This document shows, piece by piece, positions 8,615 to 16,509 of a DNA stretch of 64,000 nt. Origin of the DNA: Hyphomicrobiales bacterium (GTDB lineage: Bacteria > Pseudomonadota > Alphaproteobacteria > Rhizobiales > Devosiaceae); assembly GCA_027487555.1 (NCBI GenBank), contig JAIYDI010000019.1:330830-394829 (forward strand), written 5' to 3'. The position numbers and the translations under genes are program-made. Every line of letters starts with the position of its first letter. Positions within the stretch are counted from its first letter, which is position 1. The notes under the pieces were generated by a model. It had not been told where the DNA came from. It worked only from the letters and a program-made list of their open reading frames with translations, and searched no databases.

Positions 8615-9130
8615 CTACGCCTGTGCCGCCTGGCTCAGCATCAGAATATTGTTGGAGATCACCATGTTCTCCGGGTCGAGTTTCTGCGCCTTGCGGAAAT
8701 TTTGCAGCGCACCGGTGAGGTTTCCGCGCAAAAGGTACGAGTAGCCGACATTATTGTAGTATTGGGCTGAAGCGCCCTTCAGCGTGTAAAGCGTCGCGTA
8801 GACTCGGTCGGAGAGGTCGAAGCGCCCGAGCCGGTCATAGCTTGCGCCGAGGCCGACATAACCTTCATGGTTTTTCGGTTCCATCTCGATCAGGCGCTTG
8901 TAGTAGGCAGCTGAATAGCCGTAGTCCGCATTGCGGAAATGCGCCCTGGCCTGTGCCACGGTAGTTGTCTTGTCGGCACTTCCGATCGCGGGGATTTCCG
9001 CGCTCGCCACCTTGGCGTTGCCAAAAGCGCTCTGCCCGGCAAGCCCCCCCATGCTGCATCCCGTGAGCAGCAGTGCCGAAAGGCCAAGTGCTGCGATGCG
9101 CCCGGTACCAACCCCCGATTTCGTCCGCAT
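8615..9130 (-). CDS. TPR lipoprotein, second TadD-like protein
   Basis: A 171-residue protein with a lipoprotein signal (lipobox LLLTGC, Cys near residue 25) and about three tetratricopeptide repeats: ARAHFRNADYGYSAAYYKRL, then NHEGYVGLGASYDRLGRFDL, then QYYNNVGYSYLLRGNLTGAL with PENMVISNN. TPR lipoproteins of this size in Tad loci (TadD) assist secretin assembly. This is the second such gene here, after the partial one at the left edge; the two differ in sequence and may be paralogues with separate roles. It diverges from the gamma-glutamyltransferase gene, with 193 bp between the starts. Confidence 0.8.
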   Translation of the reverse strand: MRTKSGVGTGRIAALGLSALLLTGCSMGGLAGQSAFGNAKVASAEIPAIGSADKTTTVAQARAHFRNADYGYSAAYYKRLIEMEPKNHEGYVGLGASYDRLGRFDLSDRVYATLYTLKGASAQYYNNVGYSYLLRGNLTGALQNFRKAQKLDPENMVISNNILMLSQAAQA

Positions 9131-9323
9131 TTTTCGCCCCGTGCCGCCTGTGGTGACTGCGGCATCCTAGGGACTGGATCGCGAGCGAAAGGTAAACTTC
9201 GGTCATCGCATTGCCTCCAGACAGCCGGAAAGGCTAATGCCGGGTTAACGGCTGAGAAGCTTGCCCTTTCCTCGTCCCTCTCGCATAGTCGGCTCTCTCC
9301 TTCCGCGCCTACCAGGACCAGCT

Positions 9324-10913
9324 ATGCTCGAACGCGACTATATCAGCCCCGGCCGCTCGGCAGCCTTGGGGGAGAACGGCATGGCTGCGACCTCGCATCC
9401 CCGCGCGACTCTCGCCGCGCTCGATGTGCTGCGCCAGGGCGGCAACGCCATGGATGCGGCGCTCGCCGCCGTCGCGGTGCAATGCGTGGTCGAGCCGGCC
9501 ATGACAGGCATCGGTGGCGATTGCTTTGCCATCGTCGCCCGGCCGGGCCACGCGCCGGTCAGCTTCAACGGCTCAGGTTTCGCCCCCAAGGCCCTCGACG
9601 CGGCGCGCCTTCGGGCGGAGGGATTGGACCACATTGCCGAGACGAGCCCACACGCCGTGACGATTCCGGGCGCCGTTGATGCCTGGTGCCAGCTGCACGC
9701 CCGCTTCGCCACCCGGCCACTCGATGAACTCCTCGCCCCCGCCATCGCCATTGCTGCCGACGGCTATCGCGTCACCGGCCGCGTCGCGCGCGACTGGGCG
9801 CAATATGCCGATCGCATAGCGTTGCAGCCGGCTGCGGAGGCCAAGTTCGTGCCCGGCGGCAAAGCGCCCCGGACGGGCGATCGCTTCGCCATGCCCGAAC
9901 TCGCCGCGACGCTCAAAGCCATCGCGCGCGATGGCCGCCAGGCCTTCTACGAGGGTGCCGTGGCCGAGGAACTGGTCGCCACCCTCCGCGCCCTTGGCGG
10001 CCTGCACGACCTTGCCGATTTCGCCGAGTATCATGGCGATTTCACCACCCCGATTTCAGGCAAGTTTCGCGGCCGCGACGTGCTCGAATGCCCGCCCAAC
10101 GGGCAGGGCCTCGCGGCGCTGGTTATCGCCCGCATCCTCGATGGCTATGATCTCACTGACGCCGCAGTCTCCGAAGCGCAGCGCATTCACCTCCTCGCCG
10201 AGGCGACCAAGGCCGCCTATCGCGTGCGCGACCTGTTGATCTCCGATCCGCGCACCATGACCCGTTCGGTGGAGGATATCCTGTCGGACGGATCCATCGG
10301 CGGTTTGCGCGCCCTCATCCGACCCGACCAGGCTACACAGGCTTCCGCCTGGGATGGACCGATCCATCGCGACACAGTCTATCTCACCGTCGTCGACAAG
10401 GACCGCAACGCCGTCTCTCTGATCAACTCGGTCTTCGCATCCTTCGGCTCGGGCATCTATGCACCGAATGCGGGCGTGCTGCTGCAGAATCGCGGCAGCG
10501 GCTTCTCGCTCAAGGAAGGTCACCCTAACGAGCTCGCCGGCCGCAAGCGCCCGCTGCACACCATCATTCCCGCCATGCTGATGAAGGATGGCCAGGTCGA
10601 AATGAGCTTCGGCGTCATGGGCGGGCAGTTCCAGGCCGCCGGTCACGCGCACTTCCTCACCCATGTGCTCGATCGCGGCTACGATCCGCAGCGCGCCAAC
10701 GAGGCGCCGCGCAGCTTCGCCTTCGGCGGCGCGCTCACCCTTGAGTCGGGCTTCGGCCCGGCCGTCGGAGCGGAACTGCAGGCGCTCGGCCACAAGCTTG
10801 TCTGGAGTTCCGACCCGATTGGCGGCTGCCAGGCAATCTATATCGATCACGCCCGCGGGGTCCTTGTCGGTGGGTCGGACCATCGCAAGGATGGCCTGGC
10901 GCTCGGCTACTGA
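9324..10913 (+). CDS. Gamma-glutamyltransferase family protein
   Basis: A 529-residue member of the gamma-glutamyltranspeptidase (Ntn-hydrolase) family. Such enzymes self-cleave before a Thr that becomes the nucleophile and then transfer or hydrolyse gamma-glutamyl groups. The N-terminal domain has GGNAMDAALAAV and a TGIGGDCF segment. The predicted processing site is T351 in HRDTVYLTVVDKD, followed by a Gly/Ser substrate loop (RGSGFS). No signal peptide is visible, so the product seems cytoplasmic, unlike the classic periplasmic GGT; cytoplasmic members often act on other gamma-glutamyl or acyl amides. The start is the ATG at 9324 after AGGACC. The TauE-like gene follows after 11 bp, so the two probably form an operon. 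Confidence 0.87.
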   Translation: MLERDYISPGRSAALGENGMAATSHPRATLAALDVLRQGGNAMDAALAAVAVQCVVEPAMTGIGGDCFAIVARPGHAPVSFNGSGFAPKALDAARLRAEGLDHIAETSPHAVTIPGAVDAWCQLHARFATRPLDELLAPAIAIAADGYRVTGRVARDWAQYADRIALQPAAEAKFVPGGKAPRTGDRFAMPELAATLKAIARDGRQAFYEGAVAEELVATLRALGGLHDLADFAEYHGDFTTPISGKFRGRDVLECPPNGQGLAALVIARILDGYDLTDAAVSEAQRIHLLAEATKAAYRVRDLLISDPRTMTRSVEDILSDGSIGGLRALIRPDQATQASAWDGPIHRDTVYLTVVDKDRNAVSLINSVFASFGSGIYAPNAGVLLQNRGSGFSLKEGHPNELAGRKRPLHTIIPAMLMKDGQVEMSFGVMGGQFQAAGHAHFLTHVLDRGYDPQRANEAPRSFAFGGALTLESGFGPAVGAELQALGHKLVWSSDPIGGCQAIYIDHARGVLVGGSDHRKDGLALGY

Positions 10914-10924
10914 GGCACACGGAA

Positions 10925-11749
10925 ATGGACCAGATTCTGCACTACGCGCCCTTCGTCTTGGCGATGGCGGCGACGGGCCTCCTCGCCGGCTTCATTGCCG
11001 GACTACTTGGGGTCGGCGGCGGCATCATCATCGTGCCGGTACTCGATACCGTGCTGGCCGCACTGGGTGTCGATCCGTCGGTCCGCATGAAGGTAGCTGT
11101 GGCCACATCCCTGACGACCATCATGTTCACCTCGTGGGCTTCGGCGTCGTCGCACCGCAAGCACAAGGCGGTCGATGTGCCACTGCTGAAGAGTTGGGGT
11201 CCGGCGATCTTCCTCGGCGTGATCATCGGCACCATCTTCGCCGGGCTGGTCGATGGCCGCGTGCTCACGGTCATCTTCGCCGTCATGGCGCTTCTGGTCG
11301 CGGCCAACATGCTGATCCGCGCCGACAACGCCAAGCTGCGCGACGATTTCCCCAATGCCATCGTGAAGTCGGGCCTCGGGCTGCTTGTGGGCACGTTCTC
11401 CGCGCTCATGGGGATCGGCGGCGGCGCGCTCAGCGTGCCCATTCTCACCGCATTCGGCTTCGATATCCGCCGGGCTGTCGGTACCGCCTCGGCCATCGGC
11501 TTCATCATCGCTATTCCGGGCACCATCGGCTATGTCATCGCCGGCTGGGGCAAGGCCGGGCTGCCGCCCTTGTCGATCGGTTATGTCAACCTGATTGCCC
11601 TCGTGCTTATCATCCCGCTTTCCATGTTCGCAGCGCCTTTCGGCGCCAAGGCCGCCCACACTATCCCTCGGCAGTATCTGTCGTACGGGTTCGCCGTGTT
11701 TCTTGTCGCGACCTCGATCAAGATGTTCGTGTCGCTCCTGTCGGGCTGA
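10925..11749 (+). CDS. TauE/SafE family sulfite exporter-like membrane protein
   Basis: A 274-residue inner-membrane protein with about eight hydrophobic segments in two homologous halves. Each half carries the family's glycine-rich turn: [20 protein letters not shown] near the start and [18 protein letters not shown] in the middle. TauE/SafE proteins export sulfur-containing anions such as sulfite or sulfoacetate, and the substrate here is not known. It is 11 bp downstream of the gamma-glutamyltransferase gene. That pairing hints at export of a product of thiol or glutathione-like amide breakdown, which is inference. The last 32 bases overlap the convergent DUF2256 gene. Confidence 0.88.
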   Translation: MDQILHYAPFVLAMAATGLLAGFIAGLLGVGGGIIIVPVLDTVLAALGVDPSVRMKVAVATSLTTIMFTSWASASSHRKHKAVDVPLLKSWGPAIFLGVIIGTIFAGLVDGRVLTVIFAVMALLVAANMLIRADNAKLRDDFPNAIVKSGLGLLVGTFSALMGIGGGALSVPILTAFGFDIRRAVGTASAIGFIIAIPGTIGYVIAGWGKAGLPPLSIGYVNLIALVLIIPLSMFAAPFGAKAAHTIPRQYLSYGFAVFLVATSIKMFVSLLSG

Positions 11750-11888
11750 CCTTTCCGGCCCGGCACCGATCCGAGCAGTAGCGCACCTGATCCCAGTCGC
11801 GGGCCCACTTCTTTCGCCAGGCGAAGGGTCTCCCGCACGCAGCGCAAATCTTCTCGGGCAGTTCGCTCTTCTTGCGCATTTTCGGCAT
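11718..11888 (-). CDS. DUF2256 zinc-ribbon-like protein
   Basis: A 56-residue protein with the DUF2256 signature: [18 protein letters not shown] followed by [10 protein letters not shown]. Two CxxC-type pairs (CAAC and CSDRC) suggest a single zinc site. It begins five bases downstream of the phrB stop and is certainly in the same operon. Its C-terminal codons overlap the end of the TauE-like gene on the other strand by 32 bp. DUF2256 proteins are often found beside FeS-type photolyase genes, so a role with PhrB (maturation, DNA recognition or light signalling) is plausible, but none has been established to my knowledge. Confidence 0.85.
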   Translation of the reverse strand: MPKMRKKSELPEKICAACGRPFAWRKKWARDWDQVRYCSDRCRAGKVSPTGATRTS

Positions 11889-11893
11889 GTCGG

Positions 11894-13444
11894 TCACAAG
11901 AGTTTGAGTTGCCCGGGCTGCGGCTCGGGTGCCTTGCCCTTGCCCTCGAGCCCGTCGAGAAAGCGCATGGCCTTGGCATTTAGCGCTGCGCGCCGCTCGG
12001 GCCCGAAACGTTCCAGCGTCCGATACGGCATGGCAAGGCGTGGATTCCCCCTCAGCACCTCGCGGTTGCGGTCGAGGAAATGCCAGTACATGGCGTTGAA
12101 CGGGCAGGCCTTGTCCCCCAGCGCATCCTTCGGGTCGTAGCGGCACCCCGCACAATAGTCCGACATGCGCGAGATATAGGCGCCCGACGCGGCATAGGGC
12201 TTCGATGCCATTCGCCCGCCATCGGCATACAGCGCCATGCCGTGGGTATTGGGCAGTTCCACCCACTCGAAGGCATCGGCATAGACGGCGAGGTACCATT
12301 CCTCCACCTCCGCCGGGCGGAATCCCGCCAAGAGCGCGAAATTGCCCGTCACCATCAGCCGCTGGATATGGTGCGCATAGGCGTGCTCCAGCGTCTGCCC
12401 GATTGCCTGCTTTAGGCAGTTGAGGTCGGTCTCGCCGCTCCAGTAGAACCAGGGCAGCGGGCGCTCCGCCGCAAGAGCATTGGTGGCGCGATAGTCCGGC
12501 ATCAGCGCAAGATAGAGCTCCCGCACATATTCCCGCCAGCCGAGAATCTGCCGGATGAAGCCCTCCGCCGCGTTCAGCGGCACATCACCCCGATAGTACG
12601 CGGCCTCCGCCCGCCTGCAGATTTCGAGCGGATCCAGCAGCCCGATATTCATCGCCGCCGCGATCATGCCGTGGAACAGCACCGGCGCGCCGGTCTTCAT
12701 CGCATCCTGGTAGGAGCCGAAATTGCCGAGTCGCTCCTCGATGAACCGGTCCAGCAGATGCAGCGCCTCGCCCCGCGTCACCGGCCACGCGAAGTTCGCG
12801 CTCCGCCCCGGATGCTCCGGAAACAATGCCTCGACCGCCGCCATCACGTCGCGCGTCAGCGCATCGGGCGAGAACCGCACCGGCTCCGGCACCGTCAGGC
12901 CCGCCGGCAGGCTGGCACGATTCTCCGCATCGAAGTTCCATGCTCCGCCTTCGGGCTTGCCCCCCGCCATAAGCAGCCCGCTCAGCTTCCGCATCTCGCG
13001 GTAGAAAAACTCCATCCGCCACTGCTTCCGGCCGCTGGTCCACGCTGCGAAGAACCCGGGCGGCGTCAAGAAGCGTCGATCCTCGTGGAGTACCAGCTTG
13101 TCGCCGAGCACCTTGCCCAGCGCCGCGACCAGTTCACGGTCCGCCCAGTCCGTCGGCTTCACCACATGCACCCGGGCCGGACGGTGCTCGGCTATCGCAT
13201 CCAGAAGCAGCTCGGAGAGCGGCACATCCGACTGCAGCTTGCGGTAGTCGATCTCGTGTCCCGCCACGCGCAACTCCTCGGCGAAGTGCCGGGCCGCCGA
13301 GAGCCACAGCACCAACTTGTGCCTGTGGTGGCAGACATCGGTCAGTCGGTCGCGGCTTTCGATCAGCAGCAAGCTGTCACCGGGTCCGGGCAGGGGGAGC
13401 GCAGCGCCAAGCTGGTGAAGGAAGCGGAAATACAGGTCGGACAT
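11894..13444 (-). CDS. phrB: FeS-type bacterial (6-4) photolyase / cryptochrome (PhrB family)
   Basis: A 516-residue flavoprotein of the FeS-BCP clade, which repairs (6-4) UV photoproducts using blue light. An N-terminal antenna-binding Rossmann-like domain (about 1-150) precedes the helical FAD domain. The four 4Fe-4S cysteines of the clade are all present: C343 (TDLNCLKQA), C431 and C434 (DYCAGC), and C447 (DKACPF). Other clade features include [13 protein letters not shown] and [16 protein letters not shown], which line the FAD and contain the conserved His/Gln region. Length matches Agrobacterium PhrB (about 507). The C-terminal PQPGQLKLL tail is specific. The gene is followed directly by the DUF2256 gene. 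Confidence 0.93.
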   Translation of the reverse strand: MSDLYFRFLHQLGAALPLPGPGDSLLLIESRDRLTDVCHHRHKLVLWLSAARHFAEELRVAGHEIDYRKLQSDVPLSELLLDAIAEHRPARVHVVKPTDWADRELVAALGKVLGDKLVLHEDRRFLTPPGFFAAWTSGRKQWRMEFFYREMRKLSGLLMAGGKPEGGAWNFDAENRASLPAGLTVPEPVRFSPDALTRDVMAAVEALFPEHPGRSANFAWPVTRGEALHLLDRFIEERLGNFGSYQDAMKTGAPVLFHGMIAAAMNIGLLDPLEICRRAEAAYYRGDVPLNAAEGFIRQILGWREYVRELYLALMPDYRATNALAAERPLPWFYWSGETDLNCLKQAIGQTLEHAYAHHIQRLMVTGNFALLAGFRPAEVEEWYLAVYADAFEWVELPNTHGMALYADGGRMASKPYAASGAYISRMSDYCAGCRYDPKDALGDKACPFNAMYWHFLDRNREVLRGNPRLAMPYRTLERFGPERRAALNAKAMRFLDGLEGKGKAPEPQPGQLKLL

Positions 13445-13492
13445 GACATGGGTACGGCATGCCGGCGGATCGGGTTCAGCGTTGCCGGCGGA

Positions 13493-14311
13493 CTATTCCT
13501 TCGTCGCGCCCGACATCAACCCGTTCATCAGCGTTTTCTGCAGCGCAATGAACATCACCAGCATCGGCAGAATGGACAGCACCGTCATCGAGAGCAGGCG
13601 AGGCCAGTTGATCGAGAACCGCCCGATCGAGTTGGCGATGGCCAGCTGCACGGTCCACTGGTCCTGCTGGTTCACGATCAGGAACGGCCAGAGGTAGTCG
13701 TTCCAGCGCCACACGAGGTTGAAGGCCAGGAGCGTGCCGATCGCCGGCAGCGACAACGGCACGATGATGCGCAGCAGGATGCGCCATTCCGGCGTCCCAT
13801 CGATCCGCGCCGCCTCGATCAGGCTGTCGGGAATGCCCGTAATGTATTGCCGCATCAGGAATACGCCTGTCGGTGTCGCGGCTGGCGCGATGATCAGCCC
13901 CCAGAGCGTATTGAGCATGCCGAGGTCGCGCAGTACCAGGAAAACCGGAATCAGAACGATCTGCAAGGGTACCATCACCGCCGACATGATGATGAGGAAG
14001 ATCACCGTGTCGCCCGGGAAGCGGAACTTCGCGAGCGCATAGCCGGCCATCACGCTCATCGTCACCGACAACAGCGCCGAACTGACCGACACGATCGCCG
14101 AGTTCAGGAAATACGTCCCGAAGTTCGCCCGGCTCATCGTCTTCGAGAAATGCTCGAAGGTCAGCTGTTCCGGAAACAACGAGGGCGGCCATTGGAAGAT
14201 CTCCGCCTGCGGCTTCAGCGCCGAAAGCAGCAGCCATACCGGCGGCAACACGAAGATTATGAGCACAAGCGCCAGCGCCGTGACGCGGCCGGGGGAGGGA
14301 AGCTTGATCAT
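13493..14311 (-). CDS. Carbohydrate ABC transporter permease (MalG/UgpE-like), module 1
   Basis: A 272-residue CUT1-family permease with six predicted transmembrane helices. The cytoplasmic EAA loop, which docks on the ATPase, is IEAARIDGTPEWRILLRIIV (about residues 185-204). A conserved FNLVWRWNDYLWPFLIV follows, and note that it contains the Trp-Asn motif that is broken in the module 2 paralogue. It is the last gene of the leftward operon ROK kinase - glycosidase - binding protein - permease - permease, and overlaps the preceding permease gene by four bases (ATGA). No ATPase gene is in this operon; the UgpC-type ATPase at 21459 is the likely partner. Confidence 0.92.
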   Translation of the reverse strand: MIKLPSPGRVTALALVLIIFVLPPVWLLLSALKPQAEIFQWPPSLFPEQLTFEHFSKTMSRANFGTYFLNSAIVSVSSALLSVTMSVMAGYALAKFRFPGDTVIFLIIMSAVMVPLQIVLIPVFLVLRDLGMLNTLWGLIIAPAATPTGVFLMRQYITGIPDSLIEAARIDGTPEWRILLRIIVPLSLPAIGTLLAFNLVWRWNDYLWPFLIVNQQDQWTVQLAIANSIGRFSINWPRLLSMTVLSILPMLVMFIALQKTLMNGLMSGATKE

Positions 14312-15255
14312 CCGCGCCTCCTCGCAACGCGCAGCTGGATGATGGTGAGCACCATCAGGATAACAAAGAGGATGCCGGATTGCGCGGCGGCAAGCCCCGC
14401 CTGGTTCGGCTTGCGGAACGCAGTCTCGTAGATGTTCTGCACGAGGAATACGGTGGCCCGGCCGGGACCACCGGTCGTCAATGACACCACGATCTCGTAA
14501 ACCTGGAACGCGCCGATCACGCCCAGTACCACCACCACCACGATGCTCGGCTCGAGAAGCGGCAGCGTGATCCGGGTGAAAGTGCGCCAGCGGCTCGTGC
14601 CGTCGATGGCAGCCGCTTCATACAGATCCTTGGGGATCGCGGTCAGCCCGGCAATCAGGATCATCATGTTGAAGCCCGCGCCGCCCCAGATCCATGCGAC
14701 CACCACGGCGATCTGAGCCAGTTGATCCTGCTCGAGCCAGGGCACCGCTGGAATATTGACCAGTGACAGCCCGTAGTTAACCAGCCCGCTGTTTCGGGCA
14801 AACAGCCAGGCCCATATGACGCCAATGATCAGCCCCGAGATCATCGAGGGGAAGAACACGATGGTGCGCACCACGGCGTTGAAGCGGTTCTGCGGCGCCA
14901 GCAGCAGCGCCAGCGCCAGCGAAGCGATGAGTTGCAGAGGCACCGCGATGATGACGAACACCACCGTGCGCACCAGCGACACCGTGAAGTCCTTGTCGCC
15001 GAACAGTTGCATGTAGTTATCGAACCCGACAAAGACCGGCGTCGTCTCGGGCAATTGTTCAACCACCACGAGTCCGCGGCGGAACAGGCTCATCCACATG
15101 CCCTGCAGCAGGGGGTAGAGCGTGAAGGCGAACAGCAGGGCAACCGTCGGCAGCAGCAGCAGGTAGGGCCAGCTGGTCTTGCCGGCGAGCTTGAGGCGGC
15201 CGGAAAACCCGGCACTGCCCGTTCCTGTCCTGTGCGTCTGGTTGCCCATGCTCAT
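14308..15255 (-). CDS. Carbohydrate ABC transporter permease (MalF/UgpA-like), module 1
   Basis: A 315-residue CUT1 permease. A polar N-terminal segment of about 28 residues precedes the first helix (WPYLLLLPTVALLFAFTLYP). The EAA loop is YEAAAIDGTSRWRTFTRITL near residue 220, and the typical TTGGPGRAT segment follows. It should form the heterodimeric channel with the product of the next gene, whose start codon overlaps its stop. It starts nine bases after the binding-protein stop. ATG 15255 is used; ATG 15249 is equally possible and would remove two residues. Confidence 0.92.
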   Translation of the reverse strand: MSMGNQTHRTGTGSAGFSGRLKLAGKTSWPYLLLLPTVALLFAFTLYPLLQGMWMSLFRRGLVVVEQLPETTPVFVGFDNYMQLFGDKDFTVSLVRTVVFVIIAVPLQLIASLALALLLAPQNRFNAVVRTIVFFPSMISGLIIGVIWAWLFARNSGLVNYGLSLVNIPAVPWLEQDQLAQIAVVVAWIWGGAGFNMMILIAGLTAIPKDLYEAAAIDGTSRWRTFTRITLPLLEPSIVVVVVLGVIGAFQVYEIVVSLTTGGPGRATVFLVQNIYETAFRKPNQAGLAAAQSGILFVILMVLTIIQLRVARRRG

Positions 15256-15264
15256 GTTCCGTCC

Positions 15265-16503
15265 TTACTGGCTGGCAGCGATCGCGGCCTCAGCGGCCTT
15301 GCGGACGCTTGCCACGGCCTCTTCCGGGGTCACCTGGCCGGCAACCACCTGCGTGACGCTGGCCTTTACCGCATCCCACACGCCCGCCTGCATTTCCGGC
15401 CATGCCTGGTCAGTCGCGGCATAGCGCGGCGAGTTTTCGAGGTCGGCCTGGAAGCCCTTCACGGCAGCTGCGGCATCCGGGCTCGAATAGTCGACCGCGG
15501 GCGCGTTCTTGTTGGCGGGCAACAGGCCGAAGGTCTTGGCATATTCCGCCTGGACTTCAGGCGAGGTCATCCAGTTCACGAACGAGGTGGCTTCGTCGAG
15601 ATGCTTCGAGGTGTTGAACGCGACGAGGTAATTGCCGCCCACGTTCGACGACGACACCGTGCCCTTGGGCGTCGGACCAGCCTGCCACTTGAACTCGGCG
15701 CCATCGTTGAAGCTGCCGATCTGCCAACTGCCCGACATATAGGCCACGGCCTGCTGGTTGACGAACATGTCGTAGGGCTTGTCCGAGCTCGAACCCGACC
15801 AGAGCCCCGGCGGCATGTAGTCTTCGGTGATCTTGACGAAGTGCTTGAGCGTGGTCACCCAGCTTGCATCGTCCATCGCCACCTGGATCGGTGCGTCTTC
15901 CGAGTAGATGTGGTTGCCGTACTGGAACTGGTAGGTCAGATAGCGGTGGGCGGAGACGTCCCACACCAGCGGGAAACGCACGCCGGCCTTTTCCGAAACC
16001 TGCTTCAGCACCGGCAGCACTTCGTCCCAGGTCACGCCCGGCGCCGGCAGCGGCACGCCGGCCTTCTCGAAGGCCTCGGCGTTGTAGAAGATGCCGACCG
16101 CGGTGACATCGAGCGGCGCTGCGATCACCTTGTCGCCGAGCTTGGCGCCATCGGCCCAGCCCTTGACGAACTGGTTGATCCAGTCCGGGCCATTGACCTG
16201 TGCCCAGTCGACGAGGAACGGGCGGATGACCGGCTCCATGGATGAGGTGAGCGACACGTCGGGCATGATGCCCGAAGCGGCGAACTGGCGGAACTTTTCG
16301 GACACGCCGTCATAAGGCGTGATCTGCAGGTCGAAGGTCGTCTCCGGGTGCAGCTTGGTATACTCGTCGAGCATTCCACGGAGTTTCTGCTCCTGCTCGT
16401 CGCCATCCACATACCAGAGCAGCTGCAGTTCGGCTGCCATTGCCGGGCCCGCGAGGGCGACTGCGGCAAGCAGGGCCAAGGCACTACGCTTAAAGACTTT
16501 CAT
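15265..16503 (-). CDS. Extracellular sugar-binding protein (CUT1 family 1), module 1
   Basis: A 412-residue periplasmic binding protein with a clear Sec signal peptide (MKVFKRSALALLAAVALAGP, cleavage after AMA near residue 23). The mature part has the family 1 pattern: LLWYVDGDEQEQKLRGMLDE, then ASGIMPDVSLTS, the DVTAVGIFYNAEAFEKAG hinge and PAPGVTWDEVL. Binding proteins of this type deliver oligosaccharides or glycerophosphodiesters to CUT1 permeases; the ligand is unknown here. A strong Shine-Dalgarno (AGGAGGA) lies upstream. Gene order places it between the glycosidase gene and the two permease genes. Confidence 0.92.
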   Translation of the reverse strand: MKVFKRSALALLAAVALAGPAMAAELQLLWYVDGDEQEQKLRGMLDEYTKLHPETTFDLQITPYDGVSEKFRQFAASGIMPDVSLTSSMEPVIRPFLVDWAQVNGPDWINQFVKGWADGAKLGDKVIAAPLDVTAVGIFYNAEAFEKAGVPLPAPGVTWDEVLPVLKQVSEKAGVRFPLVWDVSAHRYLTYQFQYGNHIYSEDAPIQVAMDDASWVTTLKHFVKITEDYMPPGLWSGSSSDKPYDMFVNQQAVAYMSGSWQIGSFNDGAEFKWQAGPTPKGTVSSSNVGGNYLVAFNTSKHLDEATSFVNWMTSPEVQAEYAKTFGLLPANKNAPAVDYSSPDAAAAVKGFQADLENSPRYAATDQAWPEMQAGVWDAVKASVTQVVAGQVTPEEAVASVRKAAEAAIAASQ

Positions 16504-16509
16504 GACGGC

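Noticed and set aside
12671..14431. 586-codon frame on the + strand across phrB and two permease genes
   Set aside because: Runs antisense over three genes with clear motifs; composition (Arg, His, Gln) is typical of a shadow frame.
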